DNA of 56,513 nt from Elusimicrobiota bacterium (GTDB taxonomy: Bacteria; Elusimicrobiota; Elusimicrobia; Elusimicrobiales; UBA9959). The notes under the pieces were generated by a model. The model did not search any database. It was not told the DNA's origin and was given only the letters and a program-made list of their open reading frames with translations. Location of the stretch: positions 1 to 56,513 of the forward strand of contig JACQYT010000080.1 of the NCBI GenBank assembly GCA_016208085.1, written 5' to 3'. Numbering within the stretch: the stretch's first letter is position 1; each line of letters begins with the position of its first letter. Position numbers and translations under genes: made by a program. Shown here in pieces: positions 40,645 through 48,445 of this stretch.

Positions 40645-41187
40645 ATGAAACTGAACAAAGACCAGCTGACCAAGATCGTCGGGATAGCGATGTTCTCCGC
40701 GCTTTTCGGGTACGTGTATGTCGTTTATTTCTGGCTGCCTACGGCCAAGAAGATAGAGGAAAATTCCAAAAAGGTCGCCGACATACAGAGCGATATTGAT
40801 AAAGCCAAAATGCAGAAAGCTAAGTGCAAGAACCTGGAAGCCACGCTGGCCGACCTCGGCGCCCAGAAGGAAGCGGCCCAGAAAAAATTGCCGACGGGAA
40901 AAAAGCTCCCGGACCTGCTCAGGACTTTGACCGATCTGAGCAAAAAATATAAGGTGAATATCAAGTCTATTGCGCCCGGCGCCGCCACCAGGGAAGAATA
41001 TTTCATGAAGGCGGCTTATTCGATAAGCGTCACCGGCGATTATCATTCATTGGGCAGGTTTTTGACCGCGCTCGGACTTGAGGAGAGGATCCTGACCATG
41101 GAAAACCTCACCATTTCCGGCACGCCCGGCGCGGAGACTTCCATCAGCGCCAATTTCACGCTTATAGCGTACCAGTACAGCGGCTGA
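40645..41187 (+). CDS. pilO: Type IV pilus assembly protein PilO
   Basis: The 180-residue protein has one helix (about 12-30), a coiled coil (32-75) and a periplasmic alpha/beta domain with KLPTGKKLPDLLRTLTDLSK and FLTALGLEERILTMENLTIS, matching PilO. It lies 13 bases after pilN. It pairs with PilN and contacts PilP. Confidence 0.93.
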   Translation: MKLNKDQLTKIVGIAMFSALFGYVYVVYFWLPTAKKIEENSKKVADIQSDIDKAKMQKAKCKNLEATLADLGAQKEAAQKKLPTGKKLPDLLRTLTDLSKKYKVNIKSIAPGAATREEYFMKAAYSISVTGDYHSLGRFLTALGLEERILTMENLTISGTPGAETSISANFTLIAYQYSG

Positions 41188-41250
41188 GAAAACAGCAGTT
41201 GATAAGTTGACAAGTTGATAAATGACAGAGAACTGAAGACTAATAAAACG
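41188..41250 (+). repeat. Word array (GTTGATAAGTTGA type) between pilO and pilP
   Basis: GCAGTTGATAAGTTGACAAG followed by TTGATAAATGACAGAGAACT and GAAGACTAATAAAAC. Purine-rich single arm; the same words occur at 34494-34520 in the atp operon. Confidence 0.5.
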
Positions 41251-41260
41251 GGCAAGTTAT

Positions 41261-41728
41261 ATGAGAATCTTACAGTCGTCAATCGCTTTCCTGGGGCTGT
41301 TTTTTATCGGCACCGGCGTTCCAGGCGCGGCCGACGCCGCGGCCGCCCCGGCCGCCGGCGTGTCCACGGCCGCTTTGACGGTGGACCAGCTCTACCAGCC
41401 GCTCACCCAGCGCGATCCGCTCAAGGAGGCCACCGTTTACACTGACGAGCATGGGCCCAAGGCCAAGGGCGCGGTGGCGGATATAACCAAGACCACTTTC
41501 AGCGTTTATAACCTTTCTTTGGCCGGCATCACGGAGTACGCCCGTTCCAAAGAAGCCATGCTGACCGACCCGACCACGGGCGCTTTCTATACGCTTAAGG
41601 CCGGCCGGCTTCTGGATTCAAAGAAAAAACAGTTACCCGGCGTTTCCGGCGTCATAAAAGGCAAGCAGGTTATACTGATGACCGAGGATAAAAAGCTCCA
41701 TCAGCTGACCCTGCATCAAAAGGAATAA
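41261..41728 (+). CDS. pilP: Type IV pilus assembly protein PilP
   Basis: The 155-residue protein has a signal peptide (about 1-25) followed by an Ala/Pro-rich stretch. A C-terminal PilP domain follows, with YQPLTQRDPLKEA, NLSLAGITEYARSKEAMLTD and GRLLDSKKKQLPG. No clear lipobox cysteine is seen, although PilP is a lipoprotein in Pseudomonas and Neisseria. PilP bridges PilNO and the secretin PilQ. Its place between pilO and pilQ supports the call. Confidence 0.85.
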   Translation: MRILQSSIAFLGLFFIGTGVPGAADAAAAPAAGVSTAALTVDQLYQPLTQRDPLKEATVYTDEHGPKAKGAVADITKTTFSVYNLSLAGITEYARSKEAMLTDPTTGAFYTLKAGRLLDSKKKQLPGVSGVIKGKQVILMTEDKKLHQLTLHQKE

Positions 41729-41731
41729 TAC

Positions 41732-43555
41732 ATGAAAAAAACCATATCTTTGGCGATAATAGCCGTATTTCTGGCGCAGAATCCCGTTTTTGTCTTCGCC
41801 GTCGAGAACGCCGTCGTTAAATCGGTCAGGGTCTCCGCGGACAGCGTATATGTCACCACGGATAAACCCGTGAAATACAGGGCCTTCCGCCCGGGACAAG
41901 AACCGAAACTGGTGCTTGAGCTTGACGATGCCCGGCTTAAGACGCTTGAAGAGATCCCGGTCAACGGCGCGTTCATAAAGAAGGTCAGGACCGGCCAGTA
42001 CAGGACCAGCCCGGTCAGCGTCACAAGGATAGTGATGGAACTGACCCAGAAGGCCGTATACAAGATTACCCAGAAAGGAACGGAGCTTTCCGTCGTCTTC
42101 GGCGGCAGGCGGAACAATAAAACCGCGCCTTTGAAAGACTCGCCTGCCGAGGTCTCCGTTTCAACCGCCCCTGTTAAGATAATAGCGCCCGACGCGCAGG
42201 AGAAAAGCCTGGCGCCGGAAGCAAAAGCCGAGCCGGCGGCCCTGACCCTGAAGCCCGCCGAGCTGAACCGCGAAAGCGCGCCCGCCGTATCGCCCAAAAA
42301 GACCGCGCCGCGCTCCGGTTCCGCGGCTAAAAACATAATAGATAACCTCTCGCGGGAGCCTATCAGCTTTGATTACAGCGACGCCAATGTCCGCGAGGTC
42401 CTGGGCATGATGGCGGCCAAAGCGGGCATAAACATGATCTACACCTCCGATGTCGCCGGGACCATCACCCTGAACCTGAATAAAGTGCCGTTCGACGAGG
42501 CTTTCAAAACCATTTTGAACGTGCAGGGGCTTGCCGCCCAGCAGGCGGGCGACAATATCCTGCGGATAGCCAGCCCCGCCACACTGCTGAGCGAGCAGAC
42601 CAAAGCCTTTCAGCAGACCAGGGTGTTCTTCCTCAATTATTCCAAAGCCGTAGATATTGAGGCGCAGGTCGATGCGGTGGCCGCGGCCGAGGGCAGAAAA
42701 TCCAGCAGCGTTATGGACGAAGCCAATAACGCCCTTATCGTGACCGATTCGGCCATGGGGCTTGAAACGACCGCCCGGCTTATCAGGAGCCTTGACCGCG
42801 TGCCCAAGCAGGTGGTCATAGAAGCGAAACTGGTGGAAGTGACTCTGGACAACGAATTTGATCTGGGCGTGAATTGGGGCTATGCTTCCGGCCCGGATTC
42901 AAAGGGCCGCTGGGTCGGCACCGCTTCCGCCGGCTGGCCCAACACCGGAAAAGGGGGGATCGGGACCGGCGTGGACCTGGCGGCCAAAAACATCTACGGC
43001 GCTTTAAGGCTGGGCAGATTCACCTCCGAGTACGGACTTGACATTGCGATAACGGCGGCGGCTAAAAAAGGCAAGGCCAAGGTGCTTTCGGATCCCAAGG
43101 TGGCCACGCTTAACAACAAAGAAGCCAATATTGATATAACAAGCCAGATTCCCTATCAAATAGTGGATACTGTCGTTACCTCCGGCGTGGCGGTCACCAC
43201 CACCAAGGTCACCTATGTCACCACCGGCATCGTTCTTAAAGTAACGCCGACAATCAACTCGGACGGCCGCATTACCATGAAGATCAGCCCTTCCGTGAAA
43301 CAGTTGTCCTCCGTGGCGTCCGCAAGCGTGGCGCCCGCCATAGACACCCGAAGCACCGACACCAATGTGATCGTGCGCGACGGCGATACCATAGTTATCG
43401 GCGGCCTGATACACGACGACAATCGCGACGTCGTATATAAGGTTCCCCTTTTCGGAGATATCCCGCTCGTGGGCGCGCTGTTCAGAAAGAAGTCCACCAG
43501 CAGGACCAGGCTGGAACTCCTGATATTCGTGACTCCCAGGATCATGGCGGACTAA
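41732..43555 (+). CDS. pilQ: Type IV pilus secretin PilQ
   Basis: The 607-residue outer-membrane secretin has a signal peptide (1-23), one AMIN domain (about 25-125, peptidoglycan targeting), an Ala/Pro/Lys-rich linker (125-200), the STN/N0 domain (205-280), one N1 domain (295-355) and the secretin domain (360-605) with the signature VPLFGDIPLVGALFR (571-585). Many PilQ proteins have two AMIN domains, so this is a compact form. It forms the gated ring through which the pilus leaves. AAGGA precedes ATG 41732. Pilin, PilB, PilC and PilT genes are not in the window. Confidence 0.97.
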   Translation: MKKTISLAIIAVFLAQNPVFVFAVENAVVKSVRVSADSVYVTTDKPVKYRAFRPGQEPKLVLELDDARLKTLEEIPVNGAFIKKVRTGQYRTSPVSVTRIVMELTQKAVYKITQKGTELSVVFGGRRNNKTAPLKDSPAEVSVSTAPVKIIAPDAQEKSLAPEAKAEPAALTLKPAELNRESAPAVSPKKTAPRSGSAAKNIIDNLSREPISFDYSDANVREVLGMMAAKAGINMIYTSDVAGTITLNLNKVPFDEAFKTILNVQGLAAQQAGDNILRIASPATLLSEQTKAFQQTRVFFLNYSKAVDIEAQVDAVAAAEGRKSSSVMDEANNALIVTDSAMGLETTARLIRSLDRVPKQVVIEAKLVEVTLDNEFDLGVNWGYASGPDSKGRWVGTASAGWPNTGKGGIGTGVDLAAKNIYGALRLGRFTSEYGLDIAITAAAKKGKAKVLSDPKVATLNNKEANIDITSQIPYQIVDTVVTSGVAVTTTKVTYVTTGIVLKVTPTINSDGRITMKISPSVKQLSSVASASVAPAIDTRSTDTNVIVRDGDTIVIGGLIHDDNRDVVYKVPLFGDIPLVGALFRKKSTSRTRLELLIFVTPRIMAD

Positions 43556-43556
43556 C

Positions 43557-43650
43557 GGATAGGGTATAGGGTTTAGGGTAGAGGGTATAGGGTAAAGAGT
43601 TCCTTATTTCTGCACTTTCTACCCTAACCCCTCTACCCTCTACCCTATTT
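43557..43650 (+). repeat. Word palindrome (AGGGTAGAGGGTATAGGG type) after pilQ
   Basis: Left arm 43557-43597 is GGATAGGGTATAGGGTTTAG, GGTAGAGGGTATAGGGTAAA. Right arm 43614-43648 is ACTTTCTACCCTAACCCC, TCTACCCTCTACCCT. It shares more than 20 identical bases with 37804-37827. Confidence 0.85.
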
Positions 43651-43652
43651 TT

Positions 43653-45167
43653 ATGCTTGTTTTTCTTTTCTTTTCCATCTTGCTCCTTGCGCCGGTCCTG
43701 CAGGGGTTCTGGAGTTTCTGGACGCAATTTATGTTTGAGGCCGCCTGTCTTTTTACCGGCGGCCTCTGGCTTTTTAAACAGGCTTTTTCAGCGGGTCTGC
43801 CGCGGGCGCTGCTGGAGAAAAAAAACCTGCCGCTTCTGGGCGCGGCTTTTTTTTCGCTTCTCGGCGCGCTGCTGAGCCCGGTGCGCTCGCTCGTCCTGGC
43901 GGACTGGTGGAGCTTTTTTTTCGGGCTTTTTATATTTGTTATGGCCGGCTTCCTCTCGGCCGGGCAAAGAAGAACGACCGATTGGGCTTTGAGGCTCGCG
44001 GCCTGGCTTATGGCGGCCTTAAGCATGTACCAGGCTTTCGTGCTTAAAAGCGCCGAAATCTCCGCGTCGCTTACCAATCCCAACGCGCTGGCGCTCTTTG
44101 CGCTGATGCTTATCCCGCTGACTCTGCTGTGGCGGGATTTTTATCTTCTGGTCACGCTGATAATAGTGCTGGTCTGGACGCAGTCCATGGCGGCGCTGCT
44201 GGCGGCTCTGGCCGCGGCCGGAGTCTACGCCGCGGACACCATGCAAAAAAACGATTTCAGAAAGAATTGGCCGCTGTTCGCCGTTCTGGCGGTTGTGGCC
44301 GCACTTGCCTTATGGAGCTTAGAGCCGCGGTCCGTTTTTGACAGGCTGCTCTGGTGGCGGTCCGCGCTGAAGATGTTTGCCGATGCGCCCCTGCTTGGTT
44401 TCGGGCAGGGAGCCTTCGCCTGGCTGTACCCGGCCTATCACCTTCCGACGGCTGCGGGCCTCTCTTCGGTCTATGTGCATAATTATTTCATTGAATTTCT
44501 GGCCGAAAACGGCGCCCTGGCCAGCGCCTGCTGGTTCTGGGCGGTGTTTTCAAGGCTTAAGGCCGCGACCGGCCTTAAGAGATACGCCGTTATAGCCGCG
44601 CTGGTCCATTCCCTGGCAGATTTCGGGCTTGCCGTGCCGGCGAACCTTTTCATCTTCTGCTATATTTTGAGCGAGCCGCAGGGGATAGGGATAGGGGACG
44701 CTACACAATATCTCAATTTGCCGCCGCAGCAAGAATGCCGGACAACCGGCCAGCCCCAAAGGAAGATGACGATAGCCGTTCTCGCGCTCGCGGTCCTGGT
44801 TTTAGCCCAGGGGCTGGGTATATTTTTTAAACAGCTGCGCCTGGAGCGCCTGTATGACTCGGCGCTTTCCGCCTATTCCGCCGGAGATTATGCCGGGGCT
44901 GCCGGAACGCTTGAAGTGGCCTCAACGGCCGAACCGCGAAATCCCCTCATTGCGCGGCTCCAGGGGGCTGCCTGGCTGGCGGCGGGCCTTGAGAAACAAG
45001 ACAGTGTCCTGCTTTTCAGAGCCGCGGCCGCACTTGAGCGGTCTCTGCTTTTAAATCCCTACAACTCCGGCGCGTACAGGGACCTTGAATATATCTACGC
45101 CCTAGTCGGGGCCGCGAATCTGAAGGCGGACCTTCTTCAAAGAAAGAAAGGTTTTTTTAAATGGTAA
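43653..45167 (+). CDS. O-antigen-ligase-family membrane protein with TPR-like C terminus
   Basis: The 504-residue protein has about ten helices with a Wzy/WaaL-type periplasmic loop (WWRSALKMFADAPLLGFGQG and VHNYFIEFLAENG, about 226-295). A C-terminal TPR-like helical part (about 395-490, AYSAGDYAGAAGTLEVASTA) follows. Family members join O-antigen to lipid A core, or glycans to pilin. The position right after pilQ makes a pilin glycan ligase plausible, but this is inference. There is no Shine-Dalgarno before ATG 43653 because a word palindrome ends there. A GGGGATAGGGATAGGGGA stretch (44684-44701) lies in frame between the last helices. Confidence 0.7.
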   Translation: MLVFLFFSILLLAPVLQGFWSFWTQFMFEAACLFTGGLWLFKQAFSAGLPRALLEKKNLPLLGAAFFSLLGALLSPVRSLVLADWWSFFFGLFIFVMAGFLSAGQRRTTDWALRLAAWLMAALSMYQAFVLKSAEISASLTNPNALALFALMLIPLTLLWRDFYLLVTLIIVLVWTQSMAALLAALAAAGVYAADTMQKNDFRKNWPLFAVLAVVAALALWSLEPRSVFDRLLWWRSALKMFADAPLLGFGQGAFAWLYPAYHLPTAAGLSSVYVHNYFIEFLAENGALASACWFWAVFSRLKAATGLKRYAVIAALVHSLADFGLAVPANLFIFCYILSEPQGIGIGDATQYLNLPPQQECRTTGQPQRKMTIAVLALAVLVLAQGLGIFFKQLRLERLYDSALSAYSAGDYAGAAGTLEVASTAEPRNPLIARLQGAAWLAAGLEKQDSVLLFRAAAALERSLLLNPYNSGAYRDLEYIYALVGAANLKADLLQRKKGFFKW

Positions 45168-45198
45168 AAATTTTTTCCGCAAGAATTTTAAATAAAAG

Positions 45199-46998
45199 AT
45201 GACTTTTCGCATAGAAACCGGTGAAAAAAAATGGCGGGCAGCCGTCCCGGCGTTGTTTTTGGTCCTGGCCGTGGCATTGGGCGGTTTAAGGGATTTTGCC
45301 GGCTGGGCGGCGTTCTCCGGTCTTTTTACCTGCTACCTCGTTTTGTTTGAAAGAGACTTCTCCTTTTCCGTAACCGGGCCGCTGGCCCTGTTCGGCCTTT
45401 GGCTGGCCCTGGGGCTTTGTTTTTCTCCGGAACCTTTGAACAGTTTCTGGCATTTCTCAAAATACCTGGTCTTTCTGGCTTTCTTCGCGTTTACACGGTC
45501 CTGCGGCGAAGAGACCGCAAAGTTCTGGGCCTGGGCGGTCTTCAGCCTGGCCTGCCTGGCAAGCATGTTCATCCTGCTTGAACGCGCGCTGGGCGTAACC
45601 CCCGCCGGGCTTATAGGGGCAAATCCCAATTACAGCGCGGCTTTTATGGCCGCGGGCCTGGCCGGCGCCGCGGCGGCCGCCGGCGGAGCGGCAAGCGCAA
45701 AGGCCAGGCTGGCGTCGGGCGCCGCCGCCGCCCTGCTCGCCGCCGGCATACTGGCCGTGAACTCAAGGGGCGCGGTTTTGGCCGCCGCCGCCGCCGTATT
45801 TTTCCTGTTCTGGCTTAAAAAAGCGCGGCGGCCCGCGCTGTATCTCGCGGGGGCGCTGCTGCTTGCCGCCGCCGTCATTCCGGCCGAATACTGGAGCTGG
45901 TTTTTAAAGTTGAAAGACCCGCGCTCGCTTGAACGGCTGAGCATCTGGAAGACGGCTTTTGAAGCGATAGCCGCTCAGCCCGGTTTCGGTTTCGGGCTCG
46001 GCCTTTTTGAACAGATCTTTGAGGCTTTTAAGTTCCCGTTCTATAACGGCATTTCTTATTACGGGCATTCCACCCTGCACGCGCACAGCGAACTTTTAAA
46101 TCTCTCGGCCGAGGCGGGCCTGCCTGCCGCGGCATTGTTGGCCTGGGCCTTGGTCTCCGGCGTTCTGGGCGCCAAAAGCGGGCCTGCCGCCAGACCGGAA
46201 AATCTCGCGCTTAAGATGTTCGCTTTCGCTTTATTCACCGAGGCGGCGGTAGACGTGATCTTCTACTCCGGCGCCGTGCAGTTGTGCTTTTTCGGCACGC
46301 TCGGCCTGCTTGCGTCCCCCTCATCTCTCTTACCGGTCACCAGTCGCCAGTCGGCAGTCGCCGGTAACGGAAACTGCACCGGAGCCGGCTTCCACCCCTC
46401 ATCCCTCAGTCCTCATCCCTCGGCAAGGGCGGTCCTGTATCTGTTGGCGGCCGCGCTGGCCGCCGCGATATTATTAAGGCGCGGTTTTGAACATAACAGG
46501 CTTTGCGCAGGCTCAGGCAACGGCCCGGCAGCCAGCGCGGCGTGCCTTAAAAAAGCTCTGGGGTTTTCGCCCGGCGACGCCCAGCTCCGCAAGGCCGAGA
46601 TCGCGGCCGTCCTGAAACGCTCCGGAAATTACGCGCGCGCCGCGGCTTTAGCGGACGACGCGGTTTTTAAATATCCCAAAGACCCGTTCCTGACGGAAGC
46701 CGCCGCCGAGGCCTATTTCAGCGGGGGGGACGCGGTCCTGGCGAAGGAAAGGCTTGTCAGGACCCTGGCGCTTGAGCCCGGCTTTCTTTCCGCCCGGCTG
46801 GGCCTGGCTCAGCTCCTGGCCCGGGAAAAAAATTTCAAAGCGGCCGCCGCGGAGGTTGAAAAAATAGAAAAAGCCCTGGAAAACCGCCGGACGGTTCCCA
46901 AAACAGCCTATGACAGGGCGCTCCGGTATCTGCCGCGGGCCGCGTATGACGAAATTAAAAATTTTTGCCGCAAAAATTTTTACCATTCCCCGCCCTAA
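45199..46998 (+). CDS. Second O-antigen-ligase-family membrane protein with TPR C terminus
   Basis: The 599-residue protein has about eleven helices, the Wzy_C-type loop (RLSIWKTAFEAIAAQPGFGF and TLHAHSELLNLSAEAGL, about 246-310), and a C-terminal TPR region (about 440-590, e.g. YPKDPFLTEAAAEAYFSGGD). It probably arose by duplication with its upstream neighbour, and the two may work together. Two oddities come from repeat DNA: an in-frame linker rich in Ser/Pro at about 373-413 (46321-46430) and the last 14 residues, NFCRKNFYHSPP included. The stop codon itself is the loop of the hairpin at 46988-47007. Confidence 0.7.
   Translation: MTFRIETGEKKWRAAVPALFLVLAVALGGLRDFAGWAAFSGLFTCYLVLFERDFSFSVTGPLALFGLWLALGLCFSPEPLNSFWHFSKYLVFLAFFAFTRSCGEETAKFWAWAVFSLACLASMFILLERALGVTPAGLIGANPNYSAAFMAAGLAGAAAAAGGAASAKARLASGAAAALLAAGILAVNSRGAVLAAAAAVFFLFWLKKARRPALYLAGALLLAAAVIPAEYWSWFLKLKDPRSLERLSIWKTAFEAIAAQPGFGFGLGLFEQIFEAFKFPFYNGISYYGHSTLHAHSELLNLSAEAGLPAAALLAWALVSGVLGAKSGPAARPENLALKMFAFALFTEAAVDVIFYSGAVQLCFFGTLGLLASPSSLLPVTSRQSAVAGNGNCTGAGFHPSSLSPHPSARAVLYLLAAALAAAILLRRGFEHNRLCAGSGNGPAASAACLKKALGFSPGDAQLRKAEIAAVLKRSGNYARAAALADDAVFKYPKDPFLTEAAAEAYFSGGDAVLAKERLVRTLALEPGFLSARLGLAQLLAREKNFKAAAAEVEKIEKALENRRTVPKTAYDRALRYLPRAAYDEIKNFCRKNFYHSPP
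46330..46422 (+). repeat. In-frame word palindrome inside the second O-antigen-ligase gene
   Basis: TTACCGGTCACCAGTCGCCA to CCGGTAA (46330-46367) is an imperfect inverted repeat, followed by pyrimidine words CCCCTCATCCCTCAGTCCTC and ATCCCTCGG (46394-46422). It is translated as a low-complexity linker between two helices. Confidence 0.6.
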
Positions 46999-47112
46999 AG
47001 GGCGGGGAAACTTTGGGGCAAAGGGAGGGTTGAGGGGGAAAAAATTTCCCCCTCAACCCCGGCACGGGAAACCCCGTGCCGGGTGGGATAAAATGTTGCT
47101 TCAACATTTTAT
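46957..47112 (+). repeat. Chain of five consecutive perfect hairpins
   Basis: H1 AAAAATTTTTGC/GCAAAAATTTTT (46957-47 081 region start, 46957-46981). H2 CCCCGCCC-TAAA-GGGCGGGG (46988-47007). H3 GGGTTGAGGGGGAAA/TTTCCCCCTCAACCC (47027-47059). H4 CCGGCACGGG-AAAC-CCCGTGCCGG (47059-47082). H5 ATAAAATGTTG-CTT-CAACATTTTAT (47088-47112). H2's loop is the upstream stop codon; H5 ends one base before the next start codon. H1 and H2 recur at 27907-28050. Confidence 0.9.
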
Positions 47113-48282
47113 ATGGAAGAAAAAAACTACTGGCGGGAATACTGCCTTAATCAGGAAAACGCGCTAAACGGAAACGCCGTCAGACTGTTCAAGAATAGCG
47201 AAGAGGCGTTCGCCGAAACGCTGCGGACCCTGCGGTCGGCAAAAAAATTCGCGCTGCTGGAATTTTACGCCTTTGCGGACGACGCCGTCGGCAGGGCGTT
47301 TAAAGACCTCCTTATAAAAAAAGCGAAGGAAGGGGTCGGCGTTTACCTGATCTACGACGCCGTCGGATCCATCCTGACCGACAGGGATTTTTTCTCAAAG
47401 CTGGCCGCCGGCGGCGTCAACGTGGCGGAATTCAGGCCCGTGGTGCTGTGGAAACCCTACTGGAACTGGCTCAAGCGCGACCACAGGAAGCTGATCTGCG
47501 TGGACGGGGAGGCTGCCCTGGTGGGCGGGTTCAATATAACCGAACAGGAGGCCCCGATCTCCATGGGCGGCAGGGGGTGGAAAAACGCCCAGGTGCGGGT
47601 GGAAGGGCCGGCCGTCCCGGAGGTGGAAAAACTGTTCTGGGAGTCATGGGGGGCGAGTTCCAAGTTCGCCGGCGCCTGCGCCCCGCCTCCGGGGCCGGAC
47701 CGGGGAGCCGGTGGAGAAAAACATAAAACGGGCGGCGTTTACGTCTCGGTCGTGTCCGCCACCGGCCTGCGTAATTTCAGGTCTATCAGAAGGAGCTACA
47801 GCTACGCCATAGACCGGGCGAAAAAATATATTTACATCACCAACGCCTACTTTCTACCGGACAGGTTCGTCTATCGGCGGCTTATCAGGGCCGTGGGGCG
47901 CGGCGTGGATGTGCGCATTATAGGCCCTTATAAGACCGACCACCCGTATATCAGGTGGGCGTCCTGGTCCATGTACCCGCACATGATAAAAAACGGCGTC
48001 AAACTATATGAATGGCAGGGCGAGATCCTGCATTCAAAGACGGCGGTGATAGACGGGATTTGGGCGTCCGTCGGCAGCCATAACCTGGACCACAGGAGCA
48101 TGCAATACAACCTGGAGGTCAATATCAACGTTTTTGACCGGGGTTTCGGCGCGGCGCTGGCCGGCGCTTTCATGGAAGACCTGGCCAATTCAAAGCCGGT
48201 CACTTTGCTGGAAGCGAAAAGCAGGCCCTTTCTCTCAAAGGCGGCCAGCAAGCTTCTTTATCTGTTCAGGTCCTGGGCGTAA
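47113..48282 (+). CDS. Phospholipase D/cardiolipin-synthase-like protein
   Basis: The 389-residue protein has two HKD motifs: His124-Lys126-Asp131 (HRKLICVDGEAALVGGFN) and His307-Lys309-Asp314 (HSKTAVIDGIWASVGSHNLD). This is the bacterial cardiolipin synthase (ClsA/B) arrangement, which joins two phosphatidylglycerols or uses other phosphatidyl donors at the membrane. No N-terminal transmembrane helices are present, as in ClsB-type enzymes. A disordered Pro/Gly insert lies at about 188-205. ATG 47113 directly abuts a perfect hairpin and has no Shine-Dalgarno; GTG or other downstream starts would lose conserved residues only after about residue 20. Confidence 0.85.
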   Translation: MEEKNYWREYCLNQENALNGNAVRLFKNSEEAFAETLRTLRSAKKFALLEFYAFADDAVGRAFKDLLIKKAKEGVGVYLIYDAVGSILTDRDFFSKLAAGGVNVAEFRPVVLWKPYWNWLKRDHRKLICVDGEAALVGGFNITEQEAPISMGGRGWKNAQVRVEGPAVPEVEKLFWESWGASSKFAGACAPPPGPDRGAGGEKHKTGGVYVSVVSATGLRNFRSIRRSYSYAIDRAKKYIYITNAYFLPDRFVYRRLIRAVGRGVDVRIIGPYKTDHPYIRWASWSMYPHMIKNGVKLYEWQGEILHSKTAVIDGIWASVGSHNLDHRSMQYNLEVNINVFDRGFGAALAGAFMEDLANSKPVTLLEAKSRPFLSKAASKLLYLFRSWA

Positions 48283-48284
48283 GA

Positions 48285-48440
48285 CCGAAAATTGCCATAG
48301 CAATTTTCGGAAGGCTAAAGGATAAAGGCTTAAGGATGAAGGAAAAGATACCGCGGATACGCCCGCTATTTCAGCAGGTGCTTGCCGAACTGGCGAGCGA
48401 TTTTTTTCGACCTTTATCCCTAATCCTTTATCCTTCCCGG
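48285..48440 (+). repeat. Hairpin plus word palindrome (AAGGCTAAAGGATAAAGG type)
   Basis: CCGAAAATTGC-CATA-GCAATTTTCGG (48285-48310) is a perfect hairpin. It is followed by AAGGCTAAAGGATAAAGGCT and TAAGGATGAAGGAAAAG (48309-48347), a loop of about 60 bases, and the right arm CGACCTTTATCCCTAATCCT with TTATCCTTCC (48409-48438). The words match the inner element at 27950-28042. Confidence 0.85.
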
Positions 48441-48445
48441 ACAAT

